From: Anoplopoma fimbria
Taxonomy: Eukaryota > Chordata > Actinopteri > Perciformes > Anoplopomatidae
Direction: 5' to 3'
Length of the DNA stretch: 64,000 bases
Assembly (NCBI RefSeq): GCF_027596085.1
Contig: NC_072463.1
Coordinates: 1,781,276-1,845,275, forward strand
Part shown: positions 1-12,580 of the stretch, piece by piece
How the letters are laid out: every line of letters starts with the position of its first letter
Numbering within the stretch: the first letter of the stretch is position 1
Translations under genes and position numbers: made by a program
Notes under the pieces: generated by a model
The model's input: only the letters and a program-made list of their open reading frames with translations
Told to the model about the DNA's origin: nothing
Database searches by the model: none

Positions 1-1397
1 TTTTGTTTGTTGAAGTCTGATTTTCTGAAAAGTTTTCTTCCTGTTGGAGATTCTGAATCTCAGTTTGGAGCGTTTCGGTTTGTTCAGGCCGGACATTGAT
101 ATATTTTATTATACAAGCCAACATTCAGTAATCTTCTAAATGTGTTTTTTAAGACATGAAATATCAATATCATGAGATTATTTTACTGAATGTCCAGTTT
201 AATGTTATAAAATGTCAGCTTTTGGAGATTTAAGAGTCTGTGTCAGTGAATTTAGATCATCGTTGGGTTGTCTGATTCTTTAAAGAACATAATGAACAAA
301 AACATTAAATTATGTTTCAAAATGAGTTTTTAGAGCAGCGCTGGACGATAAACGTCGCTAATAAAAAGTATTTCATTTTTGTCAAAATCATCATGTAGAA
401 TCTTTTCCAATTTGGTGTCAAAAATGTCAAATATTGAATATATTTAAACTGAACTTCACACTTAAACTGTGACGTTTAAATGTGACACGTCTGAAAGCTG
501 AAAATAAAAATAAAAAAATTTGATGCCAAAAAGACCAAAATAAGAAAAGAGCTTTTAGAAACATTGAGACATTAAAACTCTGCTGACATCAGACTTTGGA
601 TTGATTTGTTTTTTTGTGTTCATATTGATCATTTTAAGACAAAAGAGGTTATTTCTTATTTATTACATTTTTTGTGCCAATAAATCTGAATATTTAGTGT
701 TTTCTCTGAATGCTGATAAACTGACATCTTTCAGACAGGACGTTGGTGACATCAGAAACTGCAGCAACTAGTCGATTTATCGATTTATCGATTTATCGAT
801 TAGTCGATTTATCGATTAGTCGATGGACAGAAAAATAATCTCCTGCTATGTTAATAATTGATTCATGTCAGAAAAAGCAGTTTTTAGACTCTTAAAGATG
901 AAGATTTCATGTTTAATCGGAACATCTTTTGGGTTTTGACACAAACTCGGACAGATATTATTTTATCGACGAAACGATTCATTGAAAAAACAATCAGAGG
1001 AGAATTATCAATAATAAAAATCATCCTTACTTTCATTTTTCCAATTTGACACTCATATTTAAGCTTCTTTCAGATCATTTAAACCCTGATGGGACTCATT
1101 CAGGTTTTCTGAAGACCAGAACCAACACTCTTTAACATCTTAAAACTTGGTGCTCAAATATTTAAAGTTTTCATAACTTTCATGTGACTTCCTGTCTGAT
1201 CAGATCCAGCTGCTGAGGAACCCAGATGTGAAGACAGAAACCTTCTAACACTACATTTACAGACACTAATCTTTGGACCCAAACTTCAACAGTTTTTCCT
1301 CCGAACCGGAACCCCGGAGCATCATGGGAGCCTGACGTCAGCGGCGGCTCTTTCAGCCTCCCAATAATACAAAGACAAACAAAGCGAGCAGCGTGAG
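1..1397. other. AT-rich intergenic DNA with a degenerate MITE-like relic
   Basis: No gene was recognised. At about 770-1010 there are repeated ATCGAT-type motifs followed by sequence resembling the widespread teleost repeat that ends in clustered ATCGAT motifs, so this is probably a decayed non-autonomous DNA transposon. The rest shows no pattern. Confidence 0.4.
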
Positions 1398-1555
1398 TGA
1401 GCAGAGACATCAGATCAGAGATATCAGAGAGATATCAGAGATATCAGAGAGATATCAGAGAGATATCAGAGATATCAGAGATATCAGAGAGATATCAGAG
1501 ATATCAGATCAGAGATATCAGAGAGATATCAGAGATATCAGAGAGAGAGATTATT
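1398..1555. repeat. AGAGATATCAG minisatellite
   Basis: An 11-bp unit AGAGATATCAG, with partial units, repeats for about 155 bp. The open frame across it (DIREISEIS-type protein) is a product of the repeat, not a gene. Confidence 0.9.
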
Positions 1556-1946
1556 GATCAGAGGAACAAGCACGTGAGCCACGCCATCAGGGAAGCAAAT
1601 CATAAACAGTTAATAATAATGAATATTATTATTATAGTTTCCTTCTGAACCGCAGAATCAACACAAATATCCGGTTCACTTCGTGTCTGACCTTTGACCT
1701 CCAGCTCCAGCAGCCTTTGTTTATTAATTAATTTAAAGATCCTTCATTTAAATACATTAAAAAAAAGGAGGCTTCATATAGCAAAATATGGAAAAGATAT
1801 TAAAATAATTAAAACAGATATTGTTTTGTGTTGTTGGAGATTTTCTGTAGAATAGAATATATTCAAAAATAGTGAAGTCTAGAAATAGACATCAGAAGAT
1901 ATGAATGTGCATTTGTTTGCAGCGGCATGCAGGTTTGACCTTTGAC

Positions 1947-2048
<102 letters not shown>

Positions 2049-2263
2049 TCCAGCTCAAACATCCTCCCTCATCATAAAATCTATTTGAGCCCAAAACAAA
2101 ATGAGTTGAATCATAAACGTGTCAGGTTAACCACGATGTTTAAACCTCACACAGAAAACAACAGAGACGTTGAGAGGAGGAGAGCAGCTTCAAACAGCAG
2201 CAGCATGAAACACGTGATATTTCATATGATCACCTTCATCCCCAAACGAGCAGGAGGCCTCAG

Positions 2264-2317
2264 GTGAGGAGGAGGAGGAGGAGGAGGAGGAGGAGGAGGA
2301 GGAGGAGGAGGAGGAGG
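2264..2317. repeat. (GGA)n microsatellite
   Basis: Perfect GGA repeat. The flanks 2047-2263 and 2318-3268 are unannotated AT-rich DNA in which I see nothing. Confidence 0.95.
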
Positions 2318-3266
2318 TCTGAACCATCTGATTTTAATAAATGTTTCTTTAATCTGCTGAAACATTTATGATTGTGAAATGTGAAAAAAAAAGAAAACAT
2401 CTTCAACCTTCTTTAAACTGAAAATACCGGATTGGACGCTTCTTAAATAAATGTGATGGAGATTCTGCAACAATAAACACGGATTCAGTCTCAGATGAAC
2501 AGAGGATCATAGTTCAGACTAAAATAATCACATTCTTCTATATGAATGAAAAGATTAAAATCTGCAGGTTTGAAGGTTTGAATTCACCTCTAAATGTAAA
2601 GAAAACCATGAACTCTGACTCTAATATCAACCTGACTGTCTGCAGCTTTAAGGAAGAAATTCTGAAATCAGATCAGATTTTTATCTGTGAAGACAAACGA
2701 GTCAAAGTGCAACGAAGCTAACAAACTTCAATCAACCAAGAAGATAAAATAACAGATTCTCATTTATAGAATGAAGATATGAAGAATGGGAGAAAACACA
2801 CACACATTTAAAGAATGTAGTTTAGTTTTAAAATCAAACTAAACAAAGAAAACAATCGTTTTAAAACCAGAACGCAGAGAGAAAAACAATCTGAGTTAAA
2901 TAAAAGGTCCAGATCACAACAAGCACAGCAGAAAGTCTCCTTTATAAATGAACAGGTGGAAAAGTCAAATCTGAACGTTTAAAATAATAAATATCTGCAG
3001 TTTTAAGTTTTAAAAAAAGATCAAACCAGCGGCACAAACAAACACCGAGAGACAGAAACACACCGACTCTCACAGCCGGCCTTTAAATCAGACTTCTGTC
3101 AAACCCGCTCATTTAAAGAAGAAGATTCTTCTTGTTTGATCATCCAAAGCAAACAGAAACAATAAAGGTGAAGAAACAGAAAGTCTCTTAAAGACCTGCC
3201 TTCTGTTTGAGAAAAGGCACAAAGATTAAATATCAAATGTTTGGAGCTTTGGGTTGATCTGTAAAT

Positions 3267-3268
<2 letters not shown>

Positions 3269-3347
<79 letters not shown>
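3269..3347. repeat. (CA)n microsatellite, about 39 copies
   Basis: An uninterrupted CA run. Confidence 0.98.
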
Positions 3348-3349
<2 letters not shown>

Positions 3350-3493
3350 ACAAGCTGGAGGTGAAACACAAACACACATTACAACAGAAAATAAATCCCA
3401 GTTTTCTGCAAGAAATCTGCAGATTTGACCCCCTGAAAGCAGCATGAAGGAACTCTGGTGTTAAGAGTGCTGATAGTCTGGAAACAGAACCAA

Positions 3494-3681
3494 GCACGGC
3501 CCCGCACGGCCCCGCACGGCCCCGCACGGCCCCTCAGGCCTCGGGTCTCAGGTTCAGGTCTGGAGGCTCCTCTCCTCTGGAGCCCAACATGACCTCTGCT
3601 CGCCTCATTTCACACCGTTTGGGTTCGATTCCCTCTCAGACCCGTAAAGCTTTACGCACCAGCGCCGTGCCGTGCCGTGCA

Positions 3682-3732
<51 letters not shown>

Positions 3733-3904
3733 ACAGGAGAGACTGGGGGTGATGTCGGGGACAGGCTGTGTTTTTGGGGTAAAAAGCGCCTTTAAACGGG
3801 TTCGTTCTCCTTTAGAACCGGCTCAACGGAACCACAGAGAACCCAGAGAATAAAAGCAGTTCTACTATGAAACCTACTATATATACATATATATAGGCTA
3901 TATA

Positions 3905-3961
<57 letters not shown>
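3494..3961. repeat. Cluster of simple repeats: 10-bp GC unit, (CAA)n and (TA)n
   Basis: GGCCCCGCAC is repeated about four times at 3494-3533, (CAA)n runs from 3683 to 3731, and an imperfect (TA)n tract from 3879 to 3961. The frame through the CAA run (poly-Gln) has no coding support. Confidence 0.9.
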
Positions 3962-3964
<3 letters not shown>

Positions 3965-4095
3965 TCTACATTAAACTCTGTGTTGTGTTTATGTACCTGG
4001 TGATAAAACAGAGGAAACACGGCAGCAGGAGTAAAAAAATAAAATAAAAAAAAAAGACAAAAGGATTTCCGTGAGTTATGAATGTAACCTATTCT

Positions 4096-5552
4096 TTTAT
4101 TTTCATTTTTTTTTTTATGATTAAAACATTTTTTTCTCTTTTTTTAACTTCTGTAAGCGACAAACACGGGAATAAGAATAAGACCACAATAGTATCACAA
4201 CCATGAAAAATTGTTTTTAGAGACGACAATTAAAGGACAATCATTCCAAGTATATTAGAATATGAGGCAAGTTTCTTCTCCTGGCAAACAAACGGGTTCT
4301 TTTTTACATTGTTCTTCCTTTTGGGAAAGAAGGAAAACCTCCAAAGAATTCAAATTACAAATAGACATTTTCTCTCTCTTTTTTTTTTTTACTAATTATA
4401 GAAAAAAATAAAATAAAAAAGAAGAAGAAGAGGCGTGAAGGTCGGTCACGTTTACAGAGAAGCACGGAAAATATCCATCCAACAAGAAAACCAGACATTT
4501 AGGGTCAAATCCTGCTTTTCTTTAAGAACCCAGAACCTTTGTGTTAAAGTCAGGCTGGTTCTCAACGTTACTCTGAGGCGGGTTAAAGCAAAGAGCCTCA
4601 GACATCCGACCAGGAGGGTTTGATGCGTTCATTTAAGGAACCAAAAAAACAAAAATGTTCCAAAAACTGCAATAAAAATGGAAATTAATCTCGTTTAAAT
4701 GGACATTTTCTGCGTGATTCACCCTCTCTCACTCTCTCACTCTCTCACTCTCTCACTCCCACCACACAGCTCAGAGAGGACATTTCTACATTTCCTAAAA
4801 ACCGGTTCTTTGGTCTATAAAAAGGTACATGAACAGTTTATGTTAAACTGGCACATGAAGGAATGGAGATTGTAGGCCTAACTGTGGGAGTCGCTTAAAA
4901 AAAAACACATTTCACTTTATATATATAATAAAAACAAATTAGTGTTTCAATTTTGTGAAATAAACCCTCCTTCTGACCCTCATGAGGCCGGATATACTGC
5001 AGACATGGGGTCAGAACCGGCCGCTGAGACCTCATCGTTATTTTAATTGTTTTTTTTAAAATCTCAAAATTAGACCAAACTATTTTAAATACACATTCTC
5101 TAAAAAAAAATAAAAGTAATGCCTCCTCCGACAATAAGAACAGAACATCAGCCTCCATCATCATGAGGTCACATTGCACGTCGCTGACTGACAGTATTAT
5201 ACAGACAAGAACAGACATATGTACACAGAAAGGATGGAGCAGAAGAAGAAGAAGAAGAAGAGATAATAATAATAATAATAATAACAATAATTATAATAAT
5301 AATAATAATAATAAAAAATACCTGGAAACTTCAGCGCTGCTTTCTGTGAGTTTCTCTGCTGCTCTTTTTTTTTTTTGTTTTGCAGTTTAAGTCTCTCCTC
5401 TTTTTTTTCTATAGTAGGTAGTTTATAATAATTTTGTCATTTTTTCTTCTTTTTTTTTTACAATGTAAATGTTCTGTGTAAAATGTTCCAACTTACAGTT
5501 CCAGTCACTTTACGGGGGAGGATGGAGGTGGAGGTGGACAGGTGGAGGTGTG
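4096..5552 (-). other. foxg1: Probable foxg1 3'UTR
   Basis: AU-rich sequence without coding potential follows the foxg1 stop codon. A minus-strand AATAAA lies at 4096-4101, about 1.45 kb after the stop, which suits the long 3'UTR of FOXG1 genes. The stretch contains short microsatellites (an 8-bp TCACTCTC run at 4724-4757 and AAG/AAT runs at 5238-5312) and poly(A/T) runs. The 3' end is inferred, because other poly(A) sites cannot be excluded. Confidence 0.45.
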
Positions 5553-6866
5553 TTAGTGTATAAGCGGGTTGGAGGTCGAACCCTGGTTTTGATGCGTGAA
5601 ATAGTCAGACAAACCTCCAGAAAGTCCCGAGGAGAAGGCCGGCAGGGATCCGGACAGAGTCTGCCTCAGGGACTCGCACTGCAGCGACGAGGAGGAGGAG
5701 GAGGACGGAGCCTGCGGGGAACTGGAGGCCGAGGCCCGGGAGGCCTGAGCGCTCATGGACGGGTGCGGGACGTGCGGGACGTGCGGGAAAAAGTAACTGG
5801 TCTGCCCGGACAGCAGGTTGACCGAGCACGGGTTGAGGGAGTACGTGGCCCCTGAGCAAGGCACCGAGAGGCCGCAGGGCACCGCAGAGGCCGCCAGGGC
5901 CGCAGCCGTCAGGTGGTGGGTCGCATACGGGAGGTCCGACCCCACCAGCCGGTCCATGCTCAGCCCGTTGGACGCCGGGAACGACGGGTGGCTGTTGCTC
6001 ATGTTCTGGGTCAGCATGGTGCTGTAGGACATGGGGTGACCCGGGTACCCAGAGGAGGTCCCGTTGTAGCCCAGGGTGCCAGGACGAGGGTGGTGCAGGG
6101 ACAGGAACGGGGACATGGGCCAGTACAGGGAGCCGGCCCGGTCCATGAAGGTCAGCCCGGAGGTCAGCCGAGCTCCACGCTTGAAGGCCAGCTTGGCCCG
6201 GGAGGTGGTGGAGCGTCTCCGGAGCTTCCCGGTGGTTCCTCCGATGAAGACGTCGTCGCTGCTCGGGTCCAGCATCCAGTAGTTGCCCTTCCCCGGGTCG
6301 TCGTAGTGTCTGGGCACCTTCACGAAGCACTTGTTGAGGCTGAGGTTGTGCCGGATGGAGTTCTGCCAGCCCTGCTTGTTCTCCCGGTAGTACGGGAAGT
6401 TCTTCATGATGAACTCGTAGATGCCGTTGAGGGTGAGCCTCTTCTCCGGGCTCTGCCGGATGGCCATCATGATGAGCGCGTTGTAGCTGAACGGAGGCTT
6501 CTCGTACTTGCCGCTCTTCTTCTCCGCCTCCTTCCCCTCCTTCTTCTCCTCCTGCTTCTCCTCCTGCTTCTCCTGCTGCTTCTCCTCCGTGCAGCTCTCC
6601 TGGCTGGAGGAGTCTCCTTTAGGGTCCGCTTTGGCGTCCGGGAGAGGAGCCTTCTGCTCGGGTTCCTCCACCACTCCGGGCCGGTGGATGGGATGGAGAT
6701 GGGGATGGGGATGGGGATGGGGATGGAGGTGGTGGAGGAGGTGCTGGTTCTGCTGGTTCTGCTGGTTGTTGTTGTCGCTTTGCACGGCCTCAGGCACCAA
6801 ACTGTTTATACTGAAGGAGGATTTGGGGATCATTTTCACCTCTTTGCGTTCTCCCATATCCAACAT
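5553..6866 (-). CDS. foxg1: Forkhead box protein G1 (FOXG1), complete single-exon gene
   Basis: A nuclear winged-helix repressor that patterns the telencephalon. The 437-residue frame has no intron, as in other foxg1 genes. I start at the ATG at 6866-6864 because FOXG1 proteins begin MLDMG(D/E)[12 protein letters not shown]; the frame stays open one GTG codon upstream. The N-terminus carries FSINSLV (eh1-like), then Gln/Asn, His-Pro and Lys/Glu stretches. The forkhead domain spans about residues 121-217 ([14 protein letters not shown] ... [18 protein letters not shown] ... [14 protein letters not shown]). [15 protein letters not shown] at about 246 is the Groucho/TLE-binding segment, and [17 protein letters not shown] sequence near 355-370 the KDM5B-binding region. 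The C-terminus ends in the invariant [18 protein letters not shown]. No frameshift is seen. Paralogue (foxg1a, b, c or d) cannot be settled from the window. Confidence 0.98.
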   Translation of the reverse strand: MLDMGERKEVKMIPKSSFSINSLVPEAVQSDNNNQQNQQNQHLLHHLHPHPHPHPHLHPIHRPGVVEEPEQKAPLPDAKADPKGDSSSQESCTEEKQQEKQEEKQEEKKEGKEAEKKSGKYEKPPFSYNALIMMAIRQSPEKRLTLNGIYEFIMKNFPYYRENKQGWQNSIRHNLSLNKCFVKVPRHYDDPGKGNYWMLDPSSDDVFIGGTTGKLRRRSTTSRAKLAFKRGARLTSGLTFMDRAGSLYWPMSPFLSLHHPRPGTLGYNGTSSGYPGHPMSYSTMLTQNMSNSHPSFPASNGLSMDRLVGSDLPYATHHLTAAALAASAVPCGLSVPCSGATYSLNPCSVNLLSGQTSYFFPHVPHVPHPSMSAQASRASASSSPQAPSSSSSSSLQCESLRQTLSGSLPAFSSGLSGGLSDYFTHQNQGSTSNPLIH

Positions 6867-7240
6867 CACCGGGCAATGAGGAGAATGGAGGCGAGAGGAC
6901 GCAGCTGGGTCTCAGTCTGTCCGGGTTCTGCAGGAGAACCAGGACGGGGAGGAAGGAGAGGGGGGCACGAGAGGAAGAAAGAAAGTATAGCCCAACAAAC
7001 TACTTCATGCTCGCTTTGGGGAGAAAAGAGGAAAAACACACACACACACACACACAACATGTACACACACATCGATAGGAGACAGATAGCTGCAATTAAT
7101 TAGGAGCCGCAGCCACTAAAGCGAGGAAAACAACATTGGTTGGACCTCTGCAGCTCTCAGCCAACCAGGAGGACATTAGATTAGATATTAAGGCGTCCTC
7201 GGCTCTCTCAGCCAATCAGGGCTCTCTGTGAACACACATC
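6867..7240 (-). promoter_or_regulatory. foxg1: foxg1 5' flank with CCAAT motifs
   Basis: This is the sequence immediately upstream of the foxg1 ATG. It holds a CCAAT motif on the minus strand (ATTGG on plus near 7135) and one on the plus strand near 7213, a homeodomain-type ATTAGATTAG at about 7177, and a TATA-like CTATACTT on minus near 6988. A short (CA)n run interrupts it at 7037-7057. Promoter function is inferred from position and motifs only; no transcription start can be read from the sequence. Confidence 0.35.
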
Positions 7241-7248
7241 CACTGCAA

Positions 7249-7331
7249 GAAGAAACACAGGAGGGTTTAGAAGAAACACAGGAGGGTTTAGAAGAAACAC
7301 AGGAGGGTTTAGAAGAAACACAGGAGGGTTT
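7249..7331. repeat. Four copies of a 21-bp tandem repeat
   Basis: A 21-bp unit beginning GAAGAAACACAGGAGGG is repeated four times nearly perfectly, about 0.4 kb upstream of the foxg1 ATG. Confidence 0.9.
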
Positions 7332-8039
7332 GGGGTCTAAGGAGGCTGAGAAATGATATTTGGAGGAAAATAAATCTGTAAATCTGTCACATTGTGGTTT
7401 GTTTTAATGCATGTTTATGTGGAAGCTTCACATCACATCCCAGTGTCCCTGTTTAACACACAAACACTGTGTTGTTATTGTTATATAAATCAACTATATT
7501 TGAAAAATCTATATTTTCTGGAAAAAAAAAAAAAAAAAATGTTTTCAGCTCTTTTACGCACAGAGTCTCTCAGACACGGAGACTTCTTACAGTGTAGAGA
7601 ACAAACTCACTCCTCTCCACACTCGTTTGTCTCACTCCTCCTCTCATCTCACTCCTCCTCCCTACCTCCCTTATTCTCCCCCCACCACCACCACCACCCA
7701 AACCCGGTCGCAGGAGTAACTCACACCGAGCCTCCTCACATTTACTCCTCCGGTTCACATGTTTCTCCTCGTCCTGTTTACATCCTCAGACTGGAGGCGA
7801 CACAAACAGAGAGCGGACCCGGAGGACAAGCGGACACGGGCAGGACGCGGGGTTGATTCCTGTGGTTCATCCACAGAGGAGGGTCGGCTTCATGCTGGAG
7901 GAGAAATTTAAACAAGAATACAAAGTGAAGAGAAACACGATGAGTGGAGGAAAGAGAGGAAAGACTTTAAAACCGAAACCAAACACCAAGAACGTGTTTC
8001 AGACTGTTTGTTTCATATAAATCATATTTATAACCATGA
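7332..8039. other. Intergenic DNA upstream of foxg1, nothing recognised
   Basis: Mixed-composition sequence with a poly(A) run at about 7521-7539 and a CT/CCACC-rich patch at 7610-7700. No coding gene is supported. Confidence 0.4.
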
Positions 8040-8040
8040 A

Positions 8041-8086
<46 letters not shown>

Positions 8087-8172
8087 TTTATTATTATTAT
8101 TATTATTATGATTATTATGATTATTATTATTATTATTATTCTTATATTATTATTATTATTATTATTATTATG

Positions 8173-8216
<44 letters not shown>

Positions 8217-8306
8217 GATTCTTTATTATTATTATTATGATTATTATGATTCTTATGATTATTATTATTATATATTATTATTATTATGATTATATTATTA
8301 TTATTA

Positions 8307-8342
<36 letters not shown>

Positions 8343-8384
8343 GATTATTATTATTATTTATTATTATTATTATTATTATGTTTA
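8040..8384. repeat. Long imperfect (ATT)n tract
   Basis: About 345 bp of ATT with sporadic TTC and ATG interruptions. Confidence 0.97.
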
Positions 8385-8488
8385 CAACTGGATTTATTTG
8401 ACTTTAACTTTTTTGGAGAAACATTTTGACACTTTTAAATCTGATGTTACCATAAATCAAATACTACCACTGTGTCTGCTAGTACTAT

Positions 8489-8519
8489 AATAATAATCAT
8501 AATAATAATAATAATAATA

Positions 8520-8562
<43 letters not shown>

Positions 8563-8640
8563 GATTTTATTTATATAGCACACTTTAAAATACAAAGAAA
8601 TCTCAAGGTGCTGCACAGGGTAAAACAATCACAATAATCA
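8489..8640 (-). mobile_element. (AAT)n plus probable LINE 3'-tail fragment
   Basis: An (AAT)n run is followed on plus by TTATTTATATAGCACACTTT and AAGGTGCTGCACAGGG. Read on minus this is the common teleost non-LTR retrotransposon 3' end (GTGCTATATAAATAAA-like) with a trinucleotide tail. No coding part remains. Confidence 0.5.
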
Positions 8641-8778
8641 AATATAATAATAAAACGCTAAAAACAAACCAAAAAATAAAATAAGAATTTAAATAAATAA
8701 ATTAATTTAATCATAATGAAATCTAAGAATATATATTAAAACTGAACAACCACCCAAACTACTACAGCTAGTACTACT

Positions 8779-8880
8779 ACTGGTACCTCAACCACAGTAC
8801 CAGTACCAGTACACCAGTACACCAGTACACCAGTACACCAGTACCAGTACACCAGTACCAGTACACCAGTACACCAGTAT
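8779..8880. repeat. ACCAGT-type short tandem array
   Basis: CCAGTA and CCAGTACA units alternate for about 100 bp. Confidence 0.9.
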
Positions 8881-9057
8881 GTACTGGAGACACACTGAGA
8901 CACACATTCAGTTTTATTCATATATTTATATTTAAACATTTATTACGAAGGCTGATTTATGACACAATAATTATTTAAACTGTTTTTTATTTGTTTCCGT
9001 TTTTTTCTTCAGTGAAACTAAATTACACACAATAACATTTCATATTTAACCCAATAA

Positions 9058-9454
9058 ATAAATAAATAAATAAATAAATACAATGTGAATGATTTAAATA
9101 AAGGGATGAACTGTTATTGGAGTCTAAATGAAAGAACTCAGTATTTATAAGATATTTACTCTGCAACACTAATAATACTATCACAGTACTATCATTGCTG
9201 CAGTACTATACTAGTACACCAATGTAGAAGTACACCACTATAGAAGTACACCACTATAGTACTAGTGCTATAGAATAGATCATTCTTCTGACTGTTACAG
9301 TTATGAATCACGTGTTCACTGACATACCAGAATACTAGTATTAGTATTAATTACTGACAGTATTAGTATTAATTACTGACAGTATTAGTATTAATTGCTG
9401 ACAGTATTAGTATTAATTACTGACAGTATTAGTATTAATTACTGACAGTATTAG
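9058..9454. repeat. (TAAA)n and a 22-bp tandem repeat
   Basis: (TAAA)n at 9058-9080. Later a 22-bp unit containing TTAGTATTAATTACTGACAG is repeated about five times at 9338-9454. Confidence 0.85.
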
Positions 9455-9613
9455 TACATATCAATTATATTTTTACCACGTGACTACGAGGACTGTCAAC
9501 ACGTGACTGTAATTAAATAAATAAAATCTGATGTTTCTCCTCAAAATGTCTCAGATATTTCTTATTATGACGGATGTTGAAGGAAACAGGAGGGTTTATA
9601 TTCAGCCTGTTAG

Positions 9614-10072
9614 TACTACTACTGAATACTGAATACTACTGAATACTACTACTGAATACTACTACTGAATACTACTACTACTGAATACTACTACTGAATA
9701 CTACTACTGAATACTACTGAATACTACTACTGAATACTACTACTGAATACTACTGAATACTACTACTGAATACTACTGAATACTACTACTACTGAATACT
9801 ACTACTGAATACTACTGAATACTACTACTACTACTGAATACTACTGAATACTACTACTGAATACTACTACTACTGAATACTACTGAATACTACTGAATAC
9901 TACTACTGAATACTACTGAATACTACTGAATACTACTGAATACTACTACTGAATACTACTACTGAATACTACTACTGAATACTACTACTGAACTACTACT
10001 GAATACTACTACTGTTATACTACTGAATACTACTGAATACTACTACTGAATACTGAATACTACTACTACTAG
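9614..10072. repeat. GAATACTACTACT array
   Basis: About 460 bp of GAATAC followed by variable numbers of TAC/TACTAC; the unit length alternates between 10 and 16 bp. Confidence 0.95.
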
Positions 10073-10130
10073 TATTACTACAGTAACAGTGCAGTACAGT
10101 TTCTGCTGCGATGATGAGATGTGTAGTATA

Positions 10131-10690
10131 CTGTTGTACTATGGTACTGTTGTACTGCTGTACTGTTGTACTGTTGTACTGTTGTACTGTTGTACTGCTG
10201 TACTGTTGTACTGTTGTACTGTTGTACTGTTGTACTGTTGTACTGTTGTACTGTTGTACTGTTGTACTGTTGTACTGCTGTACTGTTGTACTGTTGTACT
10301 GCTGTACTGTTGTACTGTTGTACTGCTGTACTGCTGTACTGTTGTACTGTTGTACTGTTGTACTGCTGTACTGTGGTACTGTTGTACTGCTGTACTGTTG
10401 TACTGTTGTACTATGGTACTGCTGTACTGTTGTACTGTTGTACTGTTGTACTGTTGTACTGCTGTACTGTTGTACTGTTGTACTGTTGTACTGTTGTACT
10501 GTTGTACTGTTGTACTGTTGTACTGTTGTACTGTTGTACTGTTGTACTGTTGTACTGCTGTACTGCTGTACTGTTGTACTGTTGTACTGTTGTACTGTAC
10601 TGCTGTACTGTTGTACTGTTGTACTGCTGTACTGTTGTACTGCTGTACTGTTGTACTGTTGTACTGCTGTACTGTTGTACTGTTACTGCT
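10131..10690. repeat. 8-bp TACTGTTG/TACTGCTG satellite
   Basis: About 560 bp of an 8-bp unit in two variants, TACTGTTG and TACTGCTG, in irregular order. Because 8 is not a multiple of 3, all three frames stay open over the array; the Cys/Val/Leu/Tyr-rich frames are not genes. Confidence 0.95.
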
Positions 10691-11828
10691 ATGTTACTGA
10701 CAGCTGCAGGTAAAAACATATAAATGTGTTTATTATCAGAACATAAATAAATAACTCTGCCAGTCCACCTTAAATACTTTAATTTAAGAGGAGTCTGAAC
10801 GGGAGTTTTAACTCTTTATGAGTAAATAAAACAAAGAGTCTGATGATAAAACACCAGCAGTTATTATTTATTATTATTTTAAATCTGCCACCAAAGAGAA
10901 AAGAGTTTCTATCCAAATACAGAAAAAACATTAAACATGAGCTCCAGTGTAACAAAATAAACATTAAAGATGTATTTATTATCTCTGGATGTCTGGATGT
11001 TTCTGGATGTTTCCCCCGGAGCAGCAGCCGGAGGTCGGAGACCCGGAGTCCGTCTTTACGCACCGAGACACGGACGCGTCTCTGAGCGTTTGAGCTCCAG
11101 ACATGTGGGTTCTGTTTCCTCTCAACAGGCTGAACTAAAGTCTGCTGATTAATAATTAAATAATTATAGAATAAATATAAGAATGAGACGGATGGAGGCG
11201 GAGCCAAATACAAAATACAACAATATACATGAAAACAAGTTTTATTTCAGTTTGGAGGTTTTTTAAAGCAGCTATTTGTTCATTAATGATTTTTTTCTGT
11301 TTTATTCATTTATTTTTTTGTTGATATTTTTAGACTAAAAGTAAGATTTATTCGCATTTATTTATATCATTGTGGTATTATTATTTAATGAAGGGGAGAT
11401 GTGAGCTTCAGTAATTGTTTGAGCAGAAAAACATATTTTTTAAAATTAAATTATAATAGTTTATTATTAGACTGACCACTAAAATGAAGACATAAACTAT
11501 AATACTTCACTTAGAGAACGTGGCTTTCCCGGAGCGACCTGTTAGTTGAGGCTCATTGAGGGAAAACAAAAGTACATTTATTTGTCAAACTGTCATCTTA
11601 AAGTTCAAGAATGAACCCAAGGAAAATAATAAATAAATACATAACGATAATAGTAATAATAAGGCCAAATCTTTCGTTCAGGTGGAGCGTTTTCTTGCGT
11701 AAAGACTCTCCCTGAATCTGTGCTGAGGACTAATGATTGTCCTTTTTCGCCATGCTTTTATTTTGATGGGGCAGTTTAACCTGCTGTTTGTTTGTCAGCT
11801 TCTCTGTGACTCACTGAAGTAAACAAAC
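10691..11828. other. Intergenic AT-rich DNA with a short GC-rich patch
   Basis: No gene is supported. A GC-richer patch lies at 11010-11110. Nothing else is recognised. Confidence 0.35.
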
Positions 11829-11863
11829 TGTTTGTTTGTTTGTTTGTTTTGTTTGTTTGTTTG

Positions 11864-11949
<86 letters not shown>
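11829..11949. repeat. (TTTG)n and (GT)n microsatellites
   Basis: A TTTG run at about 11829-11863 is followed directly by (GT)n to 11949. Confidence 0.97.
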
Positions 11950-11951
<2 letters not shown>

Positions 11952-12204
11952 GGACTCTGCAGCATCCACACAGGAGTGAGGAAGAGGAGGAGGATGAAGA
12001 GAAGGAGGTGCAGAGTGAAAAGCATCCCTCCAGCCTCAGAGAGAGAGAAACCCTCTGAAACAACCGGCGTGTTAACGTTTGATTCCCGGTTGGAACCGTT
12101 AAAGTGAAGCAGCAGGTGAAACTGACTCCCTTCACTTCAGCCATCATTTAAACCGGGATTAAAGACTTAAAGCTGCTGTGTGAGGATGAGAGGGAGATGT
12201 TGAA

Positions 12205-12580
12205 ATGTTTTGTCTCTTTTGTTGGTCAACTAACAATCTAGGAGTTAAAGTTCAACCAGACTCAGTTCATTTTCTTCTGAAACAGAGAGTTCTCTTTTGA
12301 TTGGTCAGCTACCAACTGAGCCTTTGAGTCAAACCAACCAGACTCAGTTCATTTTCTTCTCTTGTATTGAGTCCGGGTAGAGTGAGGTTGACTCTTTCCT
12401 CTTTTGTTGGTCAACTACCAAAAGCTGGGAGTTCAAATCAAACCAAACCAGACTTTTCTCCTTAATTTTAAAGCAATTCGCAGCACCGAACATTTAAGAG
12501 TTTGACTCTTTCCTTTTTTTTGTTGGTGAACTACCAACTGACACATCGAACCAGACTCAGCTCATTTTCTTCTGAATTTA
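12205..12580. repeat. Four-copy imperfect repeat of about 100-120 bp
   Basis: TTTTGTTGGTCAACTA.C..., followed by AACCAGACTCAGTTCATTTT and CTTCT, recurs around 12214-12281, 12298-12361, 12402-12455 and 12516-12573 with decay. Confidence 0.7.

Noticed and set aside
3589..3795. Small plus frame with a poly-Gln run
   Set aside because: A (CAA)n microsatellite in intergenic DNA, with no homology recognised on either side.
5913..7103. A 396-codon plus-strand frame over foxg1
   Set aside because: It is antisense to the conserved foxg1 coding sequence; its Val/Leu-rich composition is what GC-rich codon complement produces, and it has no domain.
10089..10723. Several overlapping 185-203-codon Cys/Tyr/Leu-rich frames
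   Set aside because: All follow from an 8-bp tandem repeat without stop codons in three frames.
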